Of a stretch of DNA of 64,000 bases, positions 55,789 to 64,000 are shown piece after piece (the first letter of the stretch is position 1; every line of letters begins with the position of its first letter). Source of the DNA: Selenomonas sp. F0473 (GTDB lineage Bacteria; Bacillota; Negativicutes; Selenomonadales; Selenomonadaceae); the NCBI RefSeq assembly GCF_000315545.1, contig NZ_JH992902.1, positions 1,955,712 to 2,019,711 of the forward strand. Reading direction: 5' to 3'. Made by a program: the position numbers and the translations under genes. Below the pieces are notes generated by a model that saw nothing but the letters and a program-made list of their open reading frames with translations, was not told the origin of the DNA and made no database searches.

Positions 55789-58236
55789 ATGACAAAACCG
55801 TATCTTGCTCATATTCGACGGAATTCCTCGGGAATAGAACAGACAATTTATGCGCATTTACATCGTGTTGCCGACCTTATGTCGGCATCTGCCGCAAAGA
55901 TGGGGCTTTCCTCGACGGCACGGCTCATCGGTATACTGCACGATTTAGGGAAATGCAGCGAGGCGTTTGCGGACTATCTTTCTTGGAGTCATGCGCATCC
56001 CGGGGACTACAGCCGTCGGGGAACGGTAGACCATTCCTCGGCGGGCGGGCAGCTGCTCATGCAGCGTTACGGCGGAAAAAGTGATGACAAACAGCTTGTC
56101 ATTGAAATTGCGGCGCTTGCGATATTTTCTCATCACACGGGACTTTTGAATTATATTGGTGAACATGGGCTGATGAATGCTTCCGGCAGAGAAGATGCCT
56201 ATACATTTTCACGTCGGATGGATAAGGCGGATATACTGACTGGCGTTAACCTTGGATATTTTTTTGAAAATATTATCTCGGAAGAGGAGTTGGATAACCT
56301 CTTTGCAGAGGCGGTCCATGAGCTATCTGCATTGGAGGAGCAGATACAAAAACAGAAATCGGATGAGGAGTATTTTTTCTACTGGGGGATGGTCGTTAAG
56401 ATTCTTTTTAGTATGCTCGTAGATGCGGATCGATTGGACAGCGCGGAGTTTGAATTGGACGATAGCCTGACATGTGCATGGGATACGGAGAGCCTTTGGG
56501 AGGAGTTCTCCGCAAAGCTCGAAAAGAAGATTGTGGGTTTTCCCATATCGCGGGAAGAAAAGGCGAAGAAGATTGCAACGCTACGCCAAAGGATCAGCGA
56601 CGACTGCCTGCATGCGGCGGAGCAGACGCCGGGCATCTATCGGCTTACCGTTCCGACGGGCGGCGGCAAGACGCTTGCAAGTATGCGGTTTGCACTCGCA
56701 CATGCAAAGCGCCGGCATAAGAAGCGAATTATCGTTGTGATACCTTACACATCTATCATCGACCAAAATGCGAAGGAGATTCGTGAGATATTTGACAGGG
56801 ACGAGGCGATCCTAGAGCACCACTCCAATGTCGTCTCAGAGGAGGATAACGGGGAAGATACGGAGTGTATGGATTGGCGGCGCATCCTAACGGAGCGCTG
56901 GGATGTCCCCGTGATATTTACGACGCAGATGCAGTTCCTCAATACGCTTTTTTCCGGCGGAAACAGTTCCATAAGAAGACTGCACGCGCTGCAGGACAGT
57001 ATATTGATATTTGACGAGATACAGACGCTGCCTGTGAAATGCACATATCTGTTCAACTTGGCAATCAATTTTCTCAAGGATTTCTGCCGGACGACGACGG
57101 TGCTGTGTACGGCGACGCAGCCGCCGCTGGAACAACTGGATTTCCCGATTGGTGCGGGGAAGAACGCCGAGCTGACAACGGATATATCGGAGACGTTCGA
57201 GGCGTTTCGCCGCGTGCACATCGAAAATTGCTGCCGCGACGGAGGCAGCTCTGTGGAAGATATTGCCGCGGCGATTTGCAGGAGCGCGGAGGAGGAAGGC
57301 GATGTGCTCTGCATTGTGAATCTCACAAAGCAGGCGAGAGAACTCTATCAGGCGGTATCCGAGATAGCGCAGGACTCTGATATAGAGATTCGCACGGTAC
57401 ACCTAAGCACGAAGATGTGCCCCGCACATCGTAAGAAAGTCCTCGCAGAAGTACGGGAGGAACTCAGGTGCCGCAAAGAACATCCCGAGAGACGGCTCAT
57501 CTGCATCAGTACGCAGCTCGTCGAGGCCGGCGTGGATGTTTCGTTCCCCGTCGTCTATCGTGCGCTCGCAGGATTTTCCTCCATTGCGCAGGCGGCGGGG
57601 CGGTGTAATCGACACGGCGAGTTGGCGCAGGGGATTGTGCGCATCTTCGCATTTACTGATGAAAATCTCAGCCGACTTGAGGATATACAAGCGGGACAAA
57701 AAATTGCGCGCGTACTGCTGTTTGAGAAGGAGGCAGATGTGCTTCTCTCGCCTCAGGTTATGGATGAATACTTCCGTAAATTTTATAAAGAGCAAATAGA
57801 AAGCCGCATGCGCTATCCGCTGCATGACGGGAATACCTTGCTGGATCTCTTATCGGTCAATCGTGCGGGGGTGGGCGTATGCAATCAACGCGGAGACAAG
57901 TTAAATACCGGTTTTGCTCACGCATTTCATGATGCAGGCCGGGCATTTGAAGTCATAGATTCTCATGCAGAGGCCGTACTGGTGCCTTACGGCGCAGGAA
58001 AGGAGCTGTTGCTTGCATTTGATGCGAAAAGTGAGGATAAGAGACTGTTTTATAGGAATATGAAACGAGCGCAACAGTACATGGTGAACCTTTTCTCTTA
58101 TGAAATAAAAAGATTTTCCGGTATGGGCGCCGTCTGGAGGACAGAGAGCGGGGTGATTGCGCTGCGCGAGGAATATTACGATAAGGCATTGGGCGTGCAG
58201 TTCGAGGAGCAGCAGAATGCGTACTGCATGATTTAA
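55789..58236 (+). CDS. cas3: CRISPR-associated helicase-nuclease Cas3 (type I-C)
   Basis: 815 residues: an N-terminal HD nuclease domain (HRVADLMSASAAKMGL, then GILHDLGKCSEAFADYL, then DHSSAGG and FSHHTGLLNY), followed by a superfamily 2 helicase with Walker A VPTGGGKTLASMRFAL, the DEXD-box-type ILIFDEIQTLP, and the C-terminal STQLVEAGVDVSFPVVYR and QAAGRCNRHGE motifs. After Cascade binds a target, it unwinds and degrades the DNA. GGAGGAGG precedes the ATG. First gene of the I-C set. Confidence 0.96.
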   Translation: MTKPYLAHIRRNSSGIEQTIYAHLHRVADLMSASAAKMGLSSTARLIGILHDLGKCSEAFADYLSWSHAHPGDYSRRGTVDHSSAGGQLLMQRYGGKSDDKQLVIEIAALAIFSHHTGLLNYIGEHGLMNASGREDAYTFSRRMDKADILTGVNLGYFFENIISEEELDNLFAEAVHELSALEEQIQKQKSDEEYFFYWGMVVKILFSMLVDADRLDSAEFELDDSLTCAWDTESLWEEFSAKLEKKIVGFPISREEKAKKIATLRQRISDDCLHAAEQTPGIYRLTVPTGGGKTLASMRFALAHAKRRHKKRIIVVIPYTSIIDQNAKEIREIFDRDEAILEHHSNVVSEEDNGEDTECMDWRRILTERWDVPVIFTTQMQFLNTLFSGGNSSIRRLHALQDSILIFDEIQTLPVKCTYLFNLAINFLKDFCRTTTVLCTATQPPLEQLDFPIGAGKNAELTTDISETFEAFRRVHIENCCRDGGSSVEDIAAAICRSAEEEGDVLCIVNLTKQARELYQAVSEIAQDSDIEIRTVHLSTKMCPAHRKKVLAEVREELRCRKEHPERRLICISTQLVEAGVDVSFPVVYRALAGFSSIAQAAGRCNRHGELAQGIVRIFAFTDENLSRLEDIQAGQKIARVLLFEKEADVLLSPQVMDEYFRKFYKEQIESRMRYPLHDGNTLLDLLSVNRAGVGVCNQRGDKLNTGFAHAFHDAGRAFEVIDSHAEAVLVPYGAGKELLLAFDAKSEDKRLFYRNMKRAQQYMVNLFSYEIKRFSGMGAVWRTESGVIALREEYYDKALGVQFEEQQNAYCMI

Positions 58237-58248
58237 GGAGGTGATATG

Positions 58249-58968
58249 ATGAGAAATGGAATCGAGTTCCAAGTATATGGAAGGATGGCGCTGTTTACTG
58301 ACCCCATCACGAAGATTGGCGGTGAACGATCCTCGTACTCTGTGCCGACCTATCAGGCGCTCAAGGGCATCACGGAGAGCATCTATTGGAAACCTACGAT
58401 CTTTTGGGTGATTGACGAGGTGCGGGTGATGCATCGCATAGCCACACAGTCGCGCGGGGTAAAGCCGTTAAAGTACGGCGGCGGTGGAAATGACCTCTCC
58501 GTCTACAAATATCTGAGCGACGTTTGTTATCAAGTGCGTGCGCATTTTGAGTTCAATACGCATCGCAAAGAGCTTGCGGGCGACAGGGATGAGCACAAGC
58601 ACCACAATATCGCAAAGCGTATGGTGGAGCGCGGCGGACGCCGCGACATCTTCCTCGGCACGCGGGAATGTCAGGGCTATGTCGAGCCTGTGGCGTACGG
58701 CAGCGGGGAGGGGTACTACGACCATGCAGGCGAGATGCCGCTCGGCACGATGTTTCACGGATTTAACTATGCCGACGAGACCGGAGGCAACATGCTTCAG
58801 GTACGTCTATGGCAGCCGATTATGAAGGACGGCGTGCTCTGTTTCCCGCGTCCCGAGGAATGCACCCTTGTCCGTGATGTGCGCAAGGTAACGACCAAGC
58901 TGTTTGATAAGAACAGCGTTACGTTCGCAGAGCAGGAACTAAAAGAATTGGAAGGAGGGCGTCTATGA
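58249..58968 (+). CDS. cas5c: Type I-C Cascade subunit and crRNA endonuclease Cas5c
   Basis: 239 residues from ATG 58249, seven bases after GGAGG (an ATG at 58246 is too close). Cas5d/c features: [37 protein letters not shown] at the N-terminus, [20 protein letters not shown], and [22 protein letters not shown]. In type I-C this protein replaces Cas6 and cleaves the repeat hairpin, then stays on the crRNA 5' handle. Its stop overlaps the cas8c start. Confidence 0.95.
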   Translation: MRNGIEFQVYGRMALFTDPITKIGGERSSYSVPTYQALKGITESIYWKPTIFWVIDEVRVMHRIATQSRGVKPLKYGGGGNDLSVYKYLSDVCYQVRAHFEFNTHRKELAGDRDEHKHHNIAKRMVERGGRRDIFLGTRECQGYVEPVAYGSGEGYYDHAGEMPLGTMFHGFNYADETGGNMLQVRLWQPIMKDGVLCFPRPEECTLVRDVRKVTTKLFDKNSVTFAEQELKELEGGRL

Positions 58969-60908
58969 GCTGGATAGAGCAGTTGGTACAAACTTATAAC
59001 GAAAACGAGCAGTTTGCCGGCAGCGTCGGCCTTGACGGCATGAAGGCGCTCCTTCCTCCCGTTGGGCATATCGTGCAGAATGCCTTGATTGAGATGACAT
59101 TGAGCGGAGACGGACGGCTCATTCATGCCGAGGTTGTGTCGGATAAGGGGGTGCAGCCGACGCTCATTCCCTGCACGCCGGATTCGGCGTCGCGGACGTC
59201 CAGCCCGTCGCCGCACCCGCTGCATGACAATCTGTCCTACATCGCGCGGGATTATCATGCGTTCGTGCCGGCGAAGAAAAAAGATCAGAAAAGCGCCTAC
59301 GAGCAGTATAAAGAACTGCTGGGCGCATGGGCGCAGTCGGAGGACGCTGACCCTAAGGTATGCGCTGTTTACCGTTACATTACGGAGCATGATGCAATTC
59401 ACGATTTGATTGCAAAGAAGGTGCTCTATTGTAACGACAAGGGAGAGATTCTTCAAAAGTGGACGGATAAGGAACACGAAAAACCGCCGATTTTTAAGGC
59501 TGCTGCCGGCGACGTACTGAAATCGATGGTGCGGTTCCGTGTGGAGCTTGACGGCGACGATTGTCCGGAACTTTGGAGAGACACCGACCTGCAAAAGAAA
59601 TACCGGCAGTTTTTTGCGCATCACTTCTCCGATATGGAGCAAAAACTCTGCTATGCGACGGGGAAGATGCTCCCCGTGACGGACAAACACGGAAAGGGCA
59701 TTCGGTTCGCGGGAGACGGTGCGAAAATCATTTCCTCCAACGACAGCCAAGGCTTTACATTTCGCGGTCGGTTTGCCGATGCGGATGAGTGTATCTCCAT
59801 CGGTTATGAGACCTCGCAGAAAGCGATGAATGCGCTTATGTGGCTCATTCGCAATCAGGGCTACATCGTTGACGGGCGCGTATTCCTCGCATGGGGGCGG
59901 CATGCGCAGGAAATCCCCTCCGCATTCGACGATACGGCAAGGATGACACGCCGGCGCCGGGCAGCAGACGCGGCGCCTTCGATGCCTGTCACGATGGAGG
60001 ACTGGGCTGCGTCCATGAAGCGCACGCTGGACGGCTATCGCGCGGAATTCAAACGAACGGAAAAGAGCCGGGTCAATGTCATGATTCTCGATGCGGCAAC
60101 GCCGGGACGACTATCCATCTGTTATTATGACGAGATGGCGGGCGAGGACTTTATCGAGCGTATCGGAAAATGGCATGGATGCGGTTGTTGGCGTCAGCAT
60201 AGATATGACGAGAAGAAAAAAGCCTATTCCGACGCTTTTTATTTCGGTGTGCCAACACCGAAACGATTGGTCGAAGCCTGTCACGGAGAAAATATTGGCG
60301 ACAATCAATTAAAAATGGAGCTGGAACGAATATTTTACGCCATTGTGCAGGGGCGCGCATTGCCGCTCGATATGGCGAAAATGGTGCTGAGCAGGACGGT
60401 GAAACGAGCAGCTGTTGAGAAGTATGATGACTGGCGTGGCGGACTCTTAGAACCGGCATGTTCCATCATCTGCAACCGGCTCAATCACATAAAGGAGGAA
60501 TATACTGTGGCGCTTGACGAGGAGAAGAAAGACAGGTCTTATCTGTTCGGCAGACTGCTTTCCATCGCGGACCAGATGGAGCGAGCGACATTTAGCTTGG
60601 AGGAGCGTGCGAGCCGCACGACCAATGCGATGCGCTATATGGAAATCTTTTCGGTTCGTCCGGCATCGACATGGATGACGCTACGGACAAAACTGCTGCC
60701 GTATCAACAGAAAAGGGAACGGTATGGAGGGAAGGAAAGAAAGCTGATTGATAAAATCTGTTGGCTGTTCGACGACCAGGATTTTAGTTCCGATGTGCCG
60801 CTCGATGTGAAGTTCCTGTTGGGGTTCTCTTGTCAAAATTATGCAATGGAACTTGAACGGCAGGAAAATCGGCAGAAAGCGGAAGAGAAGAGAGAGGAGA
60901 ATGTATAA
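58965..60908 (+). CDS. cas8c: Type I-C Cascade large subunit Cas8c
   Basis: 647 residues. Family traits: [20 protein letters not shown] at the N-terminus, [30 protein letters not shown], and a central [34 protein letters not shown]. It recognises the PAM and initiates R-loop formation. The C-terminal 133 codons also carry an internal start for the small subunit (see 60507). The start overlaps the cas5c stop; the stop shares its last base with the cas7 ATG. Confidence 0.95.
   Translation: MSWIEQLVQTYNENEQFAGSVGLDGMKALLPPVGHIVQNALIEMTLSGDGRLIHAEVVSDKGVQPTLIPCTPDSASRTSSPSPHPLHDNLSYIARDYHAFVPAKKKDQKSAYEQYKELLGAWAQSEDADPKVCAVYRYITEHDAIHDLIAKKVLYCNDKGEILQKWTDKEHEKPPIFKAAAGDVLKSMVRFRVELDGDDCPELWRDTDLQKKYRQFFAHHFSDMEQKLCYATGKMLPVTDKHGKGIRFAGDGAKIISSNDSQGFTFRGRFADADECISIGYETSQKAMNALMWLIRNQGYIVDGRVFLAWGRHAQEIPSAFDDTARMTRRRRAADAAPSMPVTMEDWAASMKRTLDGYRAEFKRTEKSRVNVMILDAATPGRLSICYYDEMAGEDFIERIGKWHGCGCWRQHRYDEKKKAYSDAFYFGVPTPKRLVEACHGENIGDNQLKMELERIFYAIVQGRALPLDMAKMVLSRTVKRAAVEKYDDWRGGLLEPACSIICNRLNHIKEEYTVALDEEKKDRSYLFGRLLSIADQMERATFSLEERASRTTNAMRYMEIFSVRPASTWMTLRTKLLPYQQKRERYGGKERKLIDKICWLFDDQDFSSDVPLDVKFLLGFSCQNYAMELERQENRQKAEEKREENV
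60507..60908 (+). CDS. cas11c: Cas11c small subunit, internal start inside cas8c
   Basis: A strong ribosome binding site, AAAGGAGG (60491-60498), lies within cas8c eight bases before an in-frame GTG at 60507. Translation from there yields a 133-residue helical protein ([20 protein letters not shown] onwards) ending with cas8c. In characterised type I-C systems the Cas11 small subunit is made in exactly this way from the 3' part of cas8c and forms the belly of Cascade. Sequence and spacing support the call; expression is inferred. Confidence 0.82.
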   Translation: MALDEEKKDRSYLFGRLLSIADQMERATFSLEERASRTTNAMRYMEIFSVRPASTWMTLRTKLLPYQQKRERYGGKERKLIDKICWLFDDQDFSSDVPLDVKFLLGFSCQNYAMELERQENRQKAEEKREENV

Positions 60909-61807
60909 TGGCTGCACTGACAAATAAAATCGACTTTATCGGGTTCGTCGTGGTGGACCATTCCAACCCGAACGGAGACCCCTTGAACGGCAACCAACCG
61001 CGTACGGACTATGACGGCTACGGAGAAATCTCCGACGTATGCCTCAAGAGAAAGCTGCGCAACCGATTGCAGGATGCGGGAGAGACGATTCTCGTCCAGT
61101 CCAACGAGCGCGTGGACGACGGCTGCGACAGTATCCGTTCGCGTGTCGAGGGCAATCCTGCGATGGAAAAACCGTTGAAAATGAAGGATAAAGAGAAGGG
61201 GCGTATTCGTCTCATTGCGGAAGAAGCTGCGAAGGCATGGTTTGACGTCCGCGCATTCGGACAGGTATTCGCGCTCAAGGCAGGCACCGGTGTGGATGCA
61301 GTCTCCGTCGGTGTCCGCGGCCCCGTGACCATTCATACGGCGGTCAGTCTTGACCCAGTCACCATCACAGGCGTTCAGATTACGAAGAGCGTGAATAACG
61401 AGCCGGGGGATAAGAAGGGCTCGGATACCATGGGCATGAAGTACCGTGTGGACTTCGGCGTTTACAAAGTGCAGGGGAGCATCAATGTCCAACTTGCCGA
61501 AAAAACAGGATTCAGCGAGGAGGATGCGCGCAAGGTTAAAGAGGCCTTGCTTACGATCTTTGAGAACGACGCCTCGTCGGCACGCCCCGAGGGCAGCATG
61601 GAGATGAACCGGTTCTACTGGATTGAGCATCACAATAAGACGGGAGCCGCCTCAAGCGCAAAAGTGCATCGGAGTGTCGAAGCGCATAAAAAAGACGGCG
61701 TGGACATGCCGAAGTCTCTCGAGGACTATACGTTTAACGACAGCGCGCTCTACGCGCTCAGCGGCGTTCGTATCGAGAAATATATCGAGGGCAGTAAGGT
61801 CGAGTGA
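60908..61807 (+). CDS. cas7c: Type I-C Cascade backbone subunit Cas7
   Basis: 299 residues of the Csd2/Cas7 family: NKIDFIGFVVVDHSNPNGDPLNGNQPRTDYDG near the N-terminus, KRKLRNRLQDAG, VRAFGQVFALK, GVRGPVTIHTAVSLDPVTI and MGMKYRVDFGVYKV. Several copies coat the crRNA spacer. The ATG overlaps the cas8c stop codon. Confidence 0.96.
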   Translation: MAALTNKIDFIGFVVVDHSNPNGDPLNGNQPRTDYDGYGEISDVCLKRKLRNRLQDAGETILVQSNERVDDGCDSIRSRVEGNPAMEKPLKMKDKEKGRIRLIAEEAAKAWFDVRAFGQVFALKAGTGVDAVSVGVRGPVTIHTAVSLDPVTITGVQITKSVNNEPGDKKGSDTMGMKYRVDFGVYKVQGSINVQLAEKTGFSEEDARKVKEALLTIFENDASSARPEGSMEMNRFYWIEHHNKTGAASSAKVHRSVEAHKKDGVDMPKSLEDYTFNDSALYALSGVRIEKYIEGSKVE

Positions 61808-61808
61808 T

Positions 61809-62468
61809 ATGGGCTATGCGGAGGAAGACTATCTGCAGCTCTCGGAGATTCAGCATTATGCCTTTTGTCCGCGCCAATGGGGGCTGATTCATCTCGAGCA
61901 GCACTGGCAGGAGAACGTATTGACCGTTGAGGGCAATGCCCTGCACGAAAAGGCGCACGATGAGGACATCAAGGAAAAGCGCGGCGGTAAAATCATCGTG
62001 CGCGGCATGCGCGTGGCGTCCGGTCGCCTCGGCATCTCCGGCGCATGCGACGTCGTCGAGTTCCATGCGGATCCCGCAGGCGTCGCGATTCCCTCTTATG
62101 CAGGACGGTATCGTGTCGTCCCCGTCGAGTACAAGAGAGGAAAGCCGAAGGAAGGGAATGAGGATGTGTTTCAGCTGACATTACAGGCGCTCTGCCTTGA
62201 GGATATGCTCGCGGCGGAGATTCCCTTCGGTTTTCTCTACTACGGGGAGATTCGCCGGCGCGTTAAGGTCGAAATCTCAGATGAGCTGAAAGCGCAGATT
62301 CCCCTTTTGGTTGCACAGATGCGCCGGTATATTGAACGCGGTCATACGCCCGTTGTAAAACGGAGAAAAGGCTGCGCCAACTGTTCCCTGAACACCGTCT
62401 GCGTTCCGAAACTGAAACGCCTCGGCTCGGCAAAACGGTATTTGGAGAGGAGGCTCGCCGAAGGATGA
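61809..62468 (+). CDS. cas4: CRISPR-associated exonuclease Cas4
   Basis: 219 residues from ATG 61809, one base after the cas7 stop. RecB-like nuclease motifs: ISGACDVVEFH and VPVEYKRGKPK (the E-x-K). Iron-sulfur cysteines: CPRQ near the N-terminus and CANCSLNTVC near the C-terminus. With Cas1-Cas2 it trims prespacers and selects PAM-compatible ends. Its stop overlaps the cas1 start. Confidence 0.95.
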   Translation: MGYAEEDYLQLSEIQHYAFCPRQWGLIHLEQHWQENVLTVEGNALHEKAHDEDIKEKRGGKIIVRGMRVASGRLGISGACDVVEFHADPAGVAIPSYAGRYRVVPVEYKRGKPKEGNEDVFQLTLQALCLEDMLAAEIPFGFLYYGEIRRRVKVEISDELKAQIPLLVAQMRRYIERGHTPVVKRRKGCANCSLNTVCVPKLKRLGSAKRYLERRLAEG

Positions 62469-63493
62469 AACCGCTCCTCAACACGCTTTATGTCAATCAA
62501 GACGAAGCATATCTTGCGCTCGACGGAAACAACGTCGTCGTTCGCCGCGAGAATAAGGAACTAGCCCGCTTTCCGCTCCATAACTTTGAGCAGATTACGA
62601 CCTTTGGCTATACGGGAGCGAGCCCTGCGCTCATGAGAAAATGTGCCGAGGACAACATCGCGCTGACGTTCATGACGCCGGAGGGACGGTTCCAAGCGCG
62701 CGTCATCGGCAAGACCAACGGCAACGTTCTTTTGCGTAAAGAACAGTATCGGCGTGCGGACATCGAGGAGGAATCTCTGCCGCTTGCGCAGAACTTTATC
62801 CTTGGGAAGATTTATAATGCCCGTTGGACCATCGAGCGCATACGCAGAGACCATACGATGCGGATTGACGAGGAGAAATTCCGGCATATCAGTGAATTTC
62901 TCCAAACGTCGTGCCGCGAAGTGATGAAGGTGCGGGATTTAGAAGAGCTGCGCGGCGTGGAAGGGAAGGCGGCTGTTCAGTATTTTTCCGCGTTTGACGA
63001 TATGATTCTTAAACAAAAGGAGGAGTTCTTCTTCACGGAGCGCAACCGCAGACCGCCGCTTGACAACATGAACTGCCTGCTGTCCTTCCTCTATGCACTG
63101 CTCATGAACGACGTTGCATCAGCGCTGGAGGGCGTCGGACTGGATTCCTACGTCGGCTTTCTGCATCGCGACCGTCCGGGGCGGCAGTCGCTTGCGCTCG
63201 ACATGATGGAAGAACTCCGGCCGACGGCGGACCGCACGGCGTTTTCGATGGTCAATACGAAAAAGATTTGTGGTAAGGACTTTAAAACCGAGGAGAGCGG
63301 CGCCGTCCGGCTCACGGATGACGGGCGCAAGAAAATTCTTGAAGCGTGGCACGCACACAAGGAGACGAGCATCACGCATCCCTTTATGGAGGAAAAGGTG
63401 AAGTGGGGGCTTGTGCCGCATGTGCAGGCCATGCTCCTCGCGCGCCTTCTGCGCGGCGAACTCGACGCCTACCCGCCGTTCCTATGGAAGTAG
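62465..63493 (+). CDS. cas1: CRISPR integrase Cas1 (type I-C)
   Basis: 342 residues: an N-terminal beta-sandwich (LLNTLYVNQDEAYLALDGNN, FPLHNFEQITTFGYTGASPA) and a helical catalytic domain with the Glu of VEGKAAVQYFSAFD, the His in GFLHRDRPGRQSLALDMMEEL and the Asp/Glu just after it. It forms the adaptation complex with Cas2 and integrates spacers at the leader end. The start overlaps cas4. Confidence 0.96.
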   Translation: MKPLLNTLYVNQDEAYLALDGNNVVVRRENKELARFPLHNFEQITTFGYTGASPALMRKCAEDNIALTFMTPEGRFQARVIGKTNGNVLLRKEQYRRADIEEESLPLAQNFILGKIYNARWTIERIRRDHTMRIDEEKFRHISEFLQTSCREVMKVRDLEELRGVEGKAAVQYFSAFDDMILKQKEEFFFTERNRRPPLDNMNCLLSFLYALLMNDVASALEGVGLDSYVGFLHRDRPGRQSLALDMMEELRPTADRTAFSMVNTKKICGKDFKTEESGAVRLTDDGRKKILEAWHAHKETSITHPFMEEKVKWGLVPHVQAMLLARLLRGELDAYPPFLWK

Positions 63494-63502
63494 GAGAATA
63501 TC

Positions 63503-63793
63503 ATGTATGTTTTGATTACCTACGATATCAAAACCGTTGATGCCGAAGGGAGGAGACGCCTGCGGCAGGTTGCGCGGAAATGCCGGGCATATGGACAGCG
63601 CGTGCAGAACTCCGTCTTCGAGTGCAAAGTAGACCCAACGCAGTGCAAACAGTTGGAACTCGCCCTGCTGGACATCATAGACCTGCAGGAAGACAGCCTT
63701 CGGTTTTATTTTCTCGGGAAGGATAAAGAGCCGAAGGTGAAGTATTACGGTACCAAAGAGTCTTACGACTTGGAGGCGGCAGTTATCATCTGA
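63503..63793 (+). CDS. cas2: CRISPR adaptation protein Cas2
   Basis: 96 residues: VLITYDIKTVDAEGRRRLRQ (catalytic-site-like Asp in the first strand), YGQRVQNSVFECKVDP and LRFYFLGK, a typical ferredoxin-fold Cas2. It bridges two Cas1 dimers during spacer integration. GGAG lies 8 bases before its ATG. Last cas gene; the leader follows. Confidence 0.95.
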   Translation: MYVLITYDIKTVDAEGRRRLRQVARKCRAYGQRVQNSVFECKVDPTQCKQLELALLDIIDLQEDSLRFYFLGKDKEPKVKYYGTKESYDLEAAVII

Positions 63794-63966
63794 GCGGTTC
63801 TTTACGAGTGCGAAGGTGAAGTGAACAGAAAATAGCATGATAAAATATAGGCGGAAGAATCGTGCCAAAGGAGGGGCGTGGGACGAACCGCCGAGAAAAA
63901 TCGTATTTGTGGCGAGTAACACCCATAAATACGTGGCAAAAGGCTCCCTTTGTGGGACCGTTTGCT
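63794..63966 (+). promoter_or_regulatory. CRISPR leader
   Basis: 173 bases between cas2 and the first repeat without a credible gene. AT-rich at first, with TGATAAAAT at about 63838 as a possible -10; the array promoter and the Cas1-Cas2 integration site should lie here. Confidence 0.75.
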
Positions 63967-64000
63967 GTCGCGCCCCGCACGGGGCGCGTGGATTGAAACT
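63967..64000 (+). CRISPR. First repeat of a type I-C CRISPR array, cut by the window edge
   Basis: A 33-base unit at 63967-63999. It contains the stem CGCGCCCC/GGGGCGCG with loop GCAC, and ends GTGGATTGAAAC, as type I-C repeats do. One spacer base is visible before the window ends, so repetition cannot be seen directly. The match to known I-C repeats and the position just after cas2 support the call. Confidence 0.9.

Overview
The window looks like a chromosome segment from a Gram-negative-type Firmicute of the Negativicutes, most likely the Selenomonas group. It is GC-rich and carries the classic Firmicute order rimP-nusA-ylxR-ylxQ-infB-rbfA-nrnA-truB. It also encodes outer-membrane functions expected only in a diderm: a TonB protein, a TonB-dependent receptor behind a cobalamin riboswitch, and remains of a two-partner secretion (TpsB/CdiA) locus. 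These assignments come from reading motifs and gene order; no database search was run.

Layout. 1-2254: an edge-truncated unknown gene and two small membrane proteins. 2275-9541: the translation and transcription operon, closed by a strong terminator. 9664-15065: a decayed contact-dependent inhibition (CDI) locus. A TpsB stub is joined to the 3' part of a CdiA-like gene. It is followed by an immunity candidate, a second orphan toxin module with a membrane-anchored partner, and a third fragment; the toxin tips are AT-rich and the backbone segments are repeated. 15109-19048: M16C peptidase and dapA. 19055-23451: an amino-acid ABC transporter split around a homocysteine methyltransferase, then an EamA permease. 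23470-29872: divergent FtsZ paralogue, HD protein, glnS, an unknown gene, an ArsB/NhaD-type permease and a DUF1848 protein. 29892-31326: zinc-ribbon gene behind a long, foldable leader, then an orphan solute-binding lipoprotein. 31351-34588 (minus strand): pseudouridine synthase, uracil permease, flavin reductase and two valine tRNAs. 34821-41428: NitT/TauT-type ABC pair, a glutamine synthetase of about 620 residues with a terminator in its leader, and clpB with an operator-like palindrome. 41632-42951 (minus): a flavodiiron protein. 43007-46970: exonuclease, small membrane protein, glyQS. 47077-52075: tonB, the cobalamin riboswitch and its receptor, flanked by two paralogous secreted two-repeat proteins. 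52112-55684: trpF and trpCBA. 55789-64000: a complete type I-C CRISPR-Cas locus (cas3-cas5c-cas8c-cas7-cas4-cas1-cas2), ending in the first repeat of an array that runs out of the window. An in-frame internal start in cas8c matches the expected Cas11c small subunit.

Most genes are housekeeping. The parts most worth a second look are the CDI toxin reservoir, the riboswitch-receptor-paralogue cluster, the FtsZ paralogue with an altered tubulin signature, the possible switching leader before the zinc-ribbon gene, and several operator-like inverted repeats at promoters.
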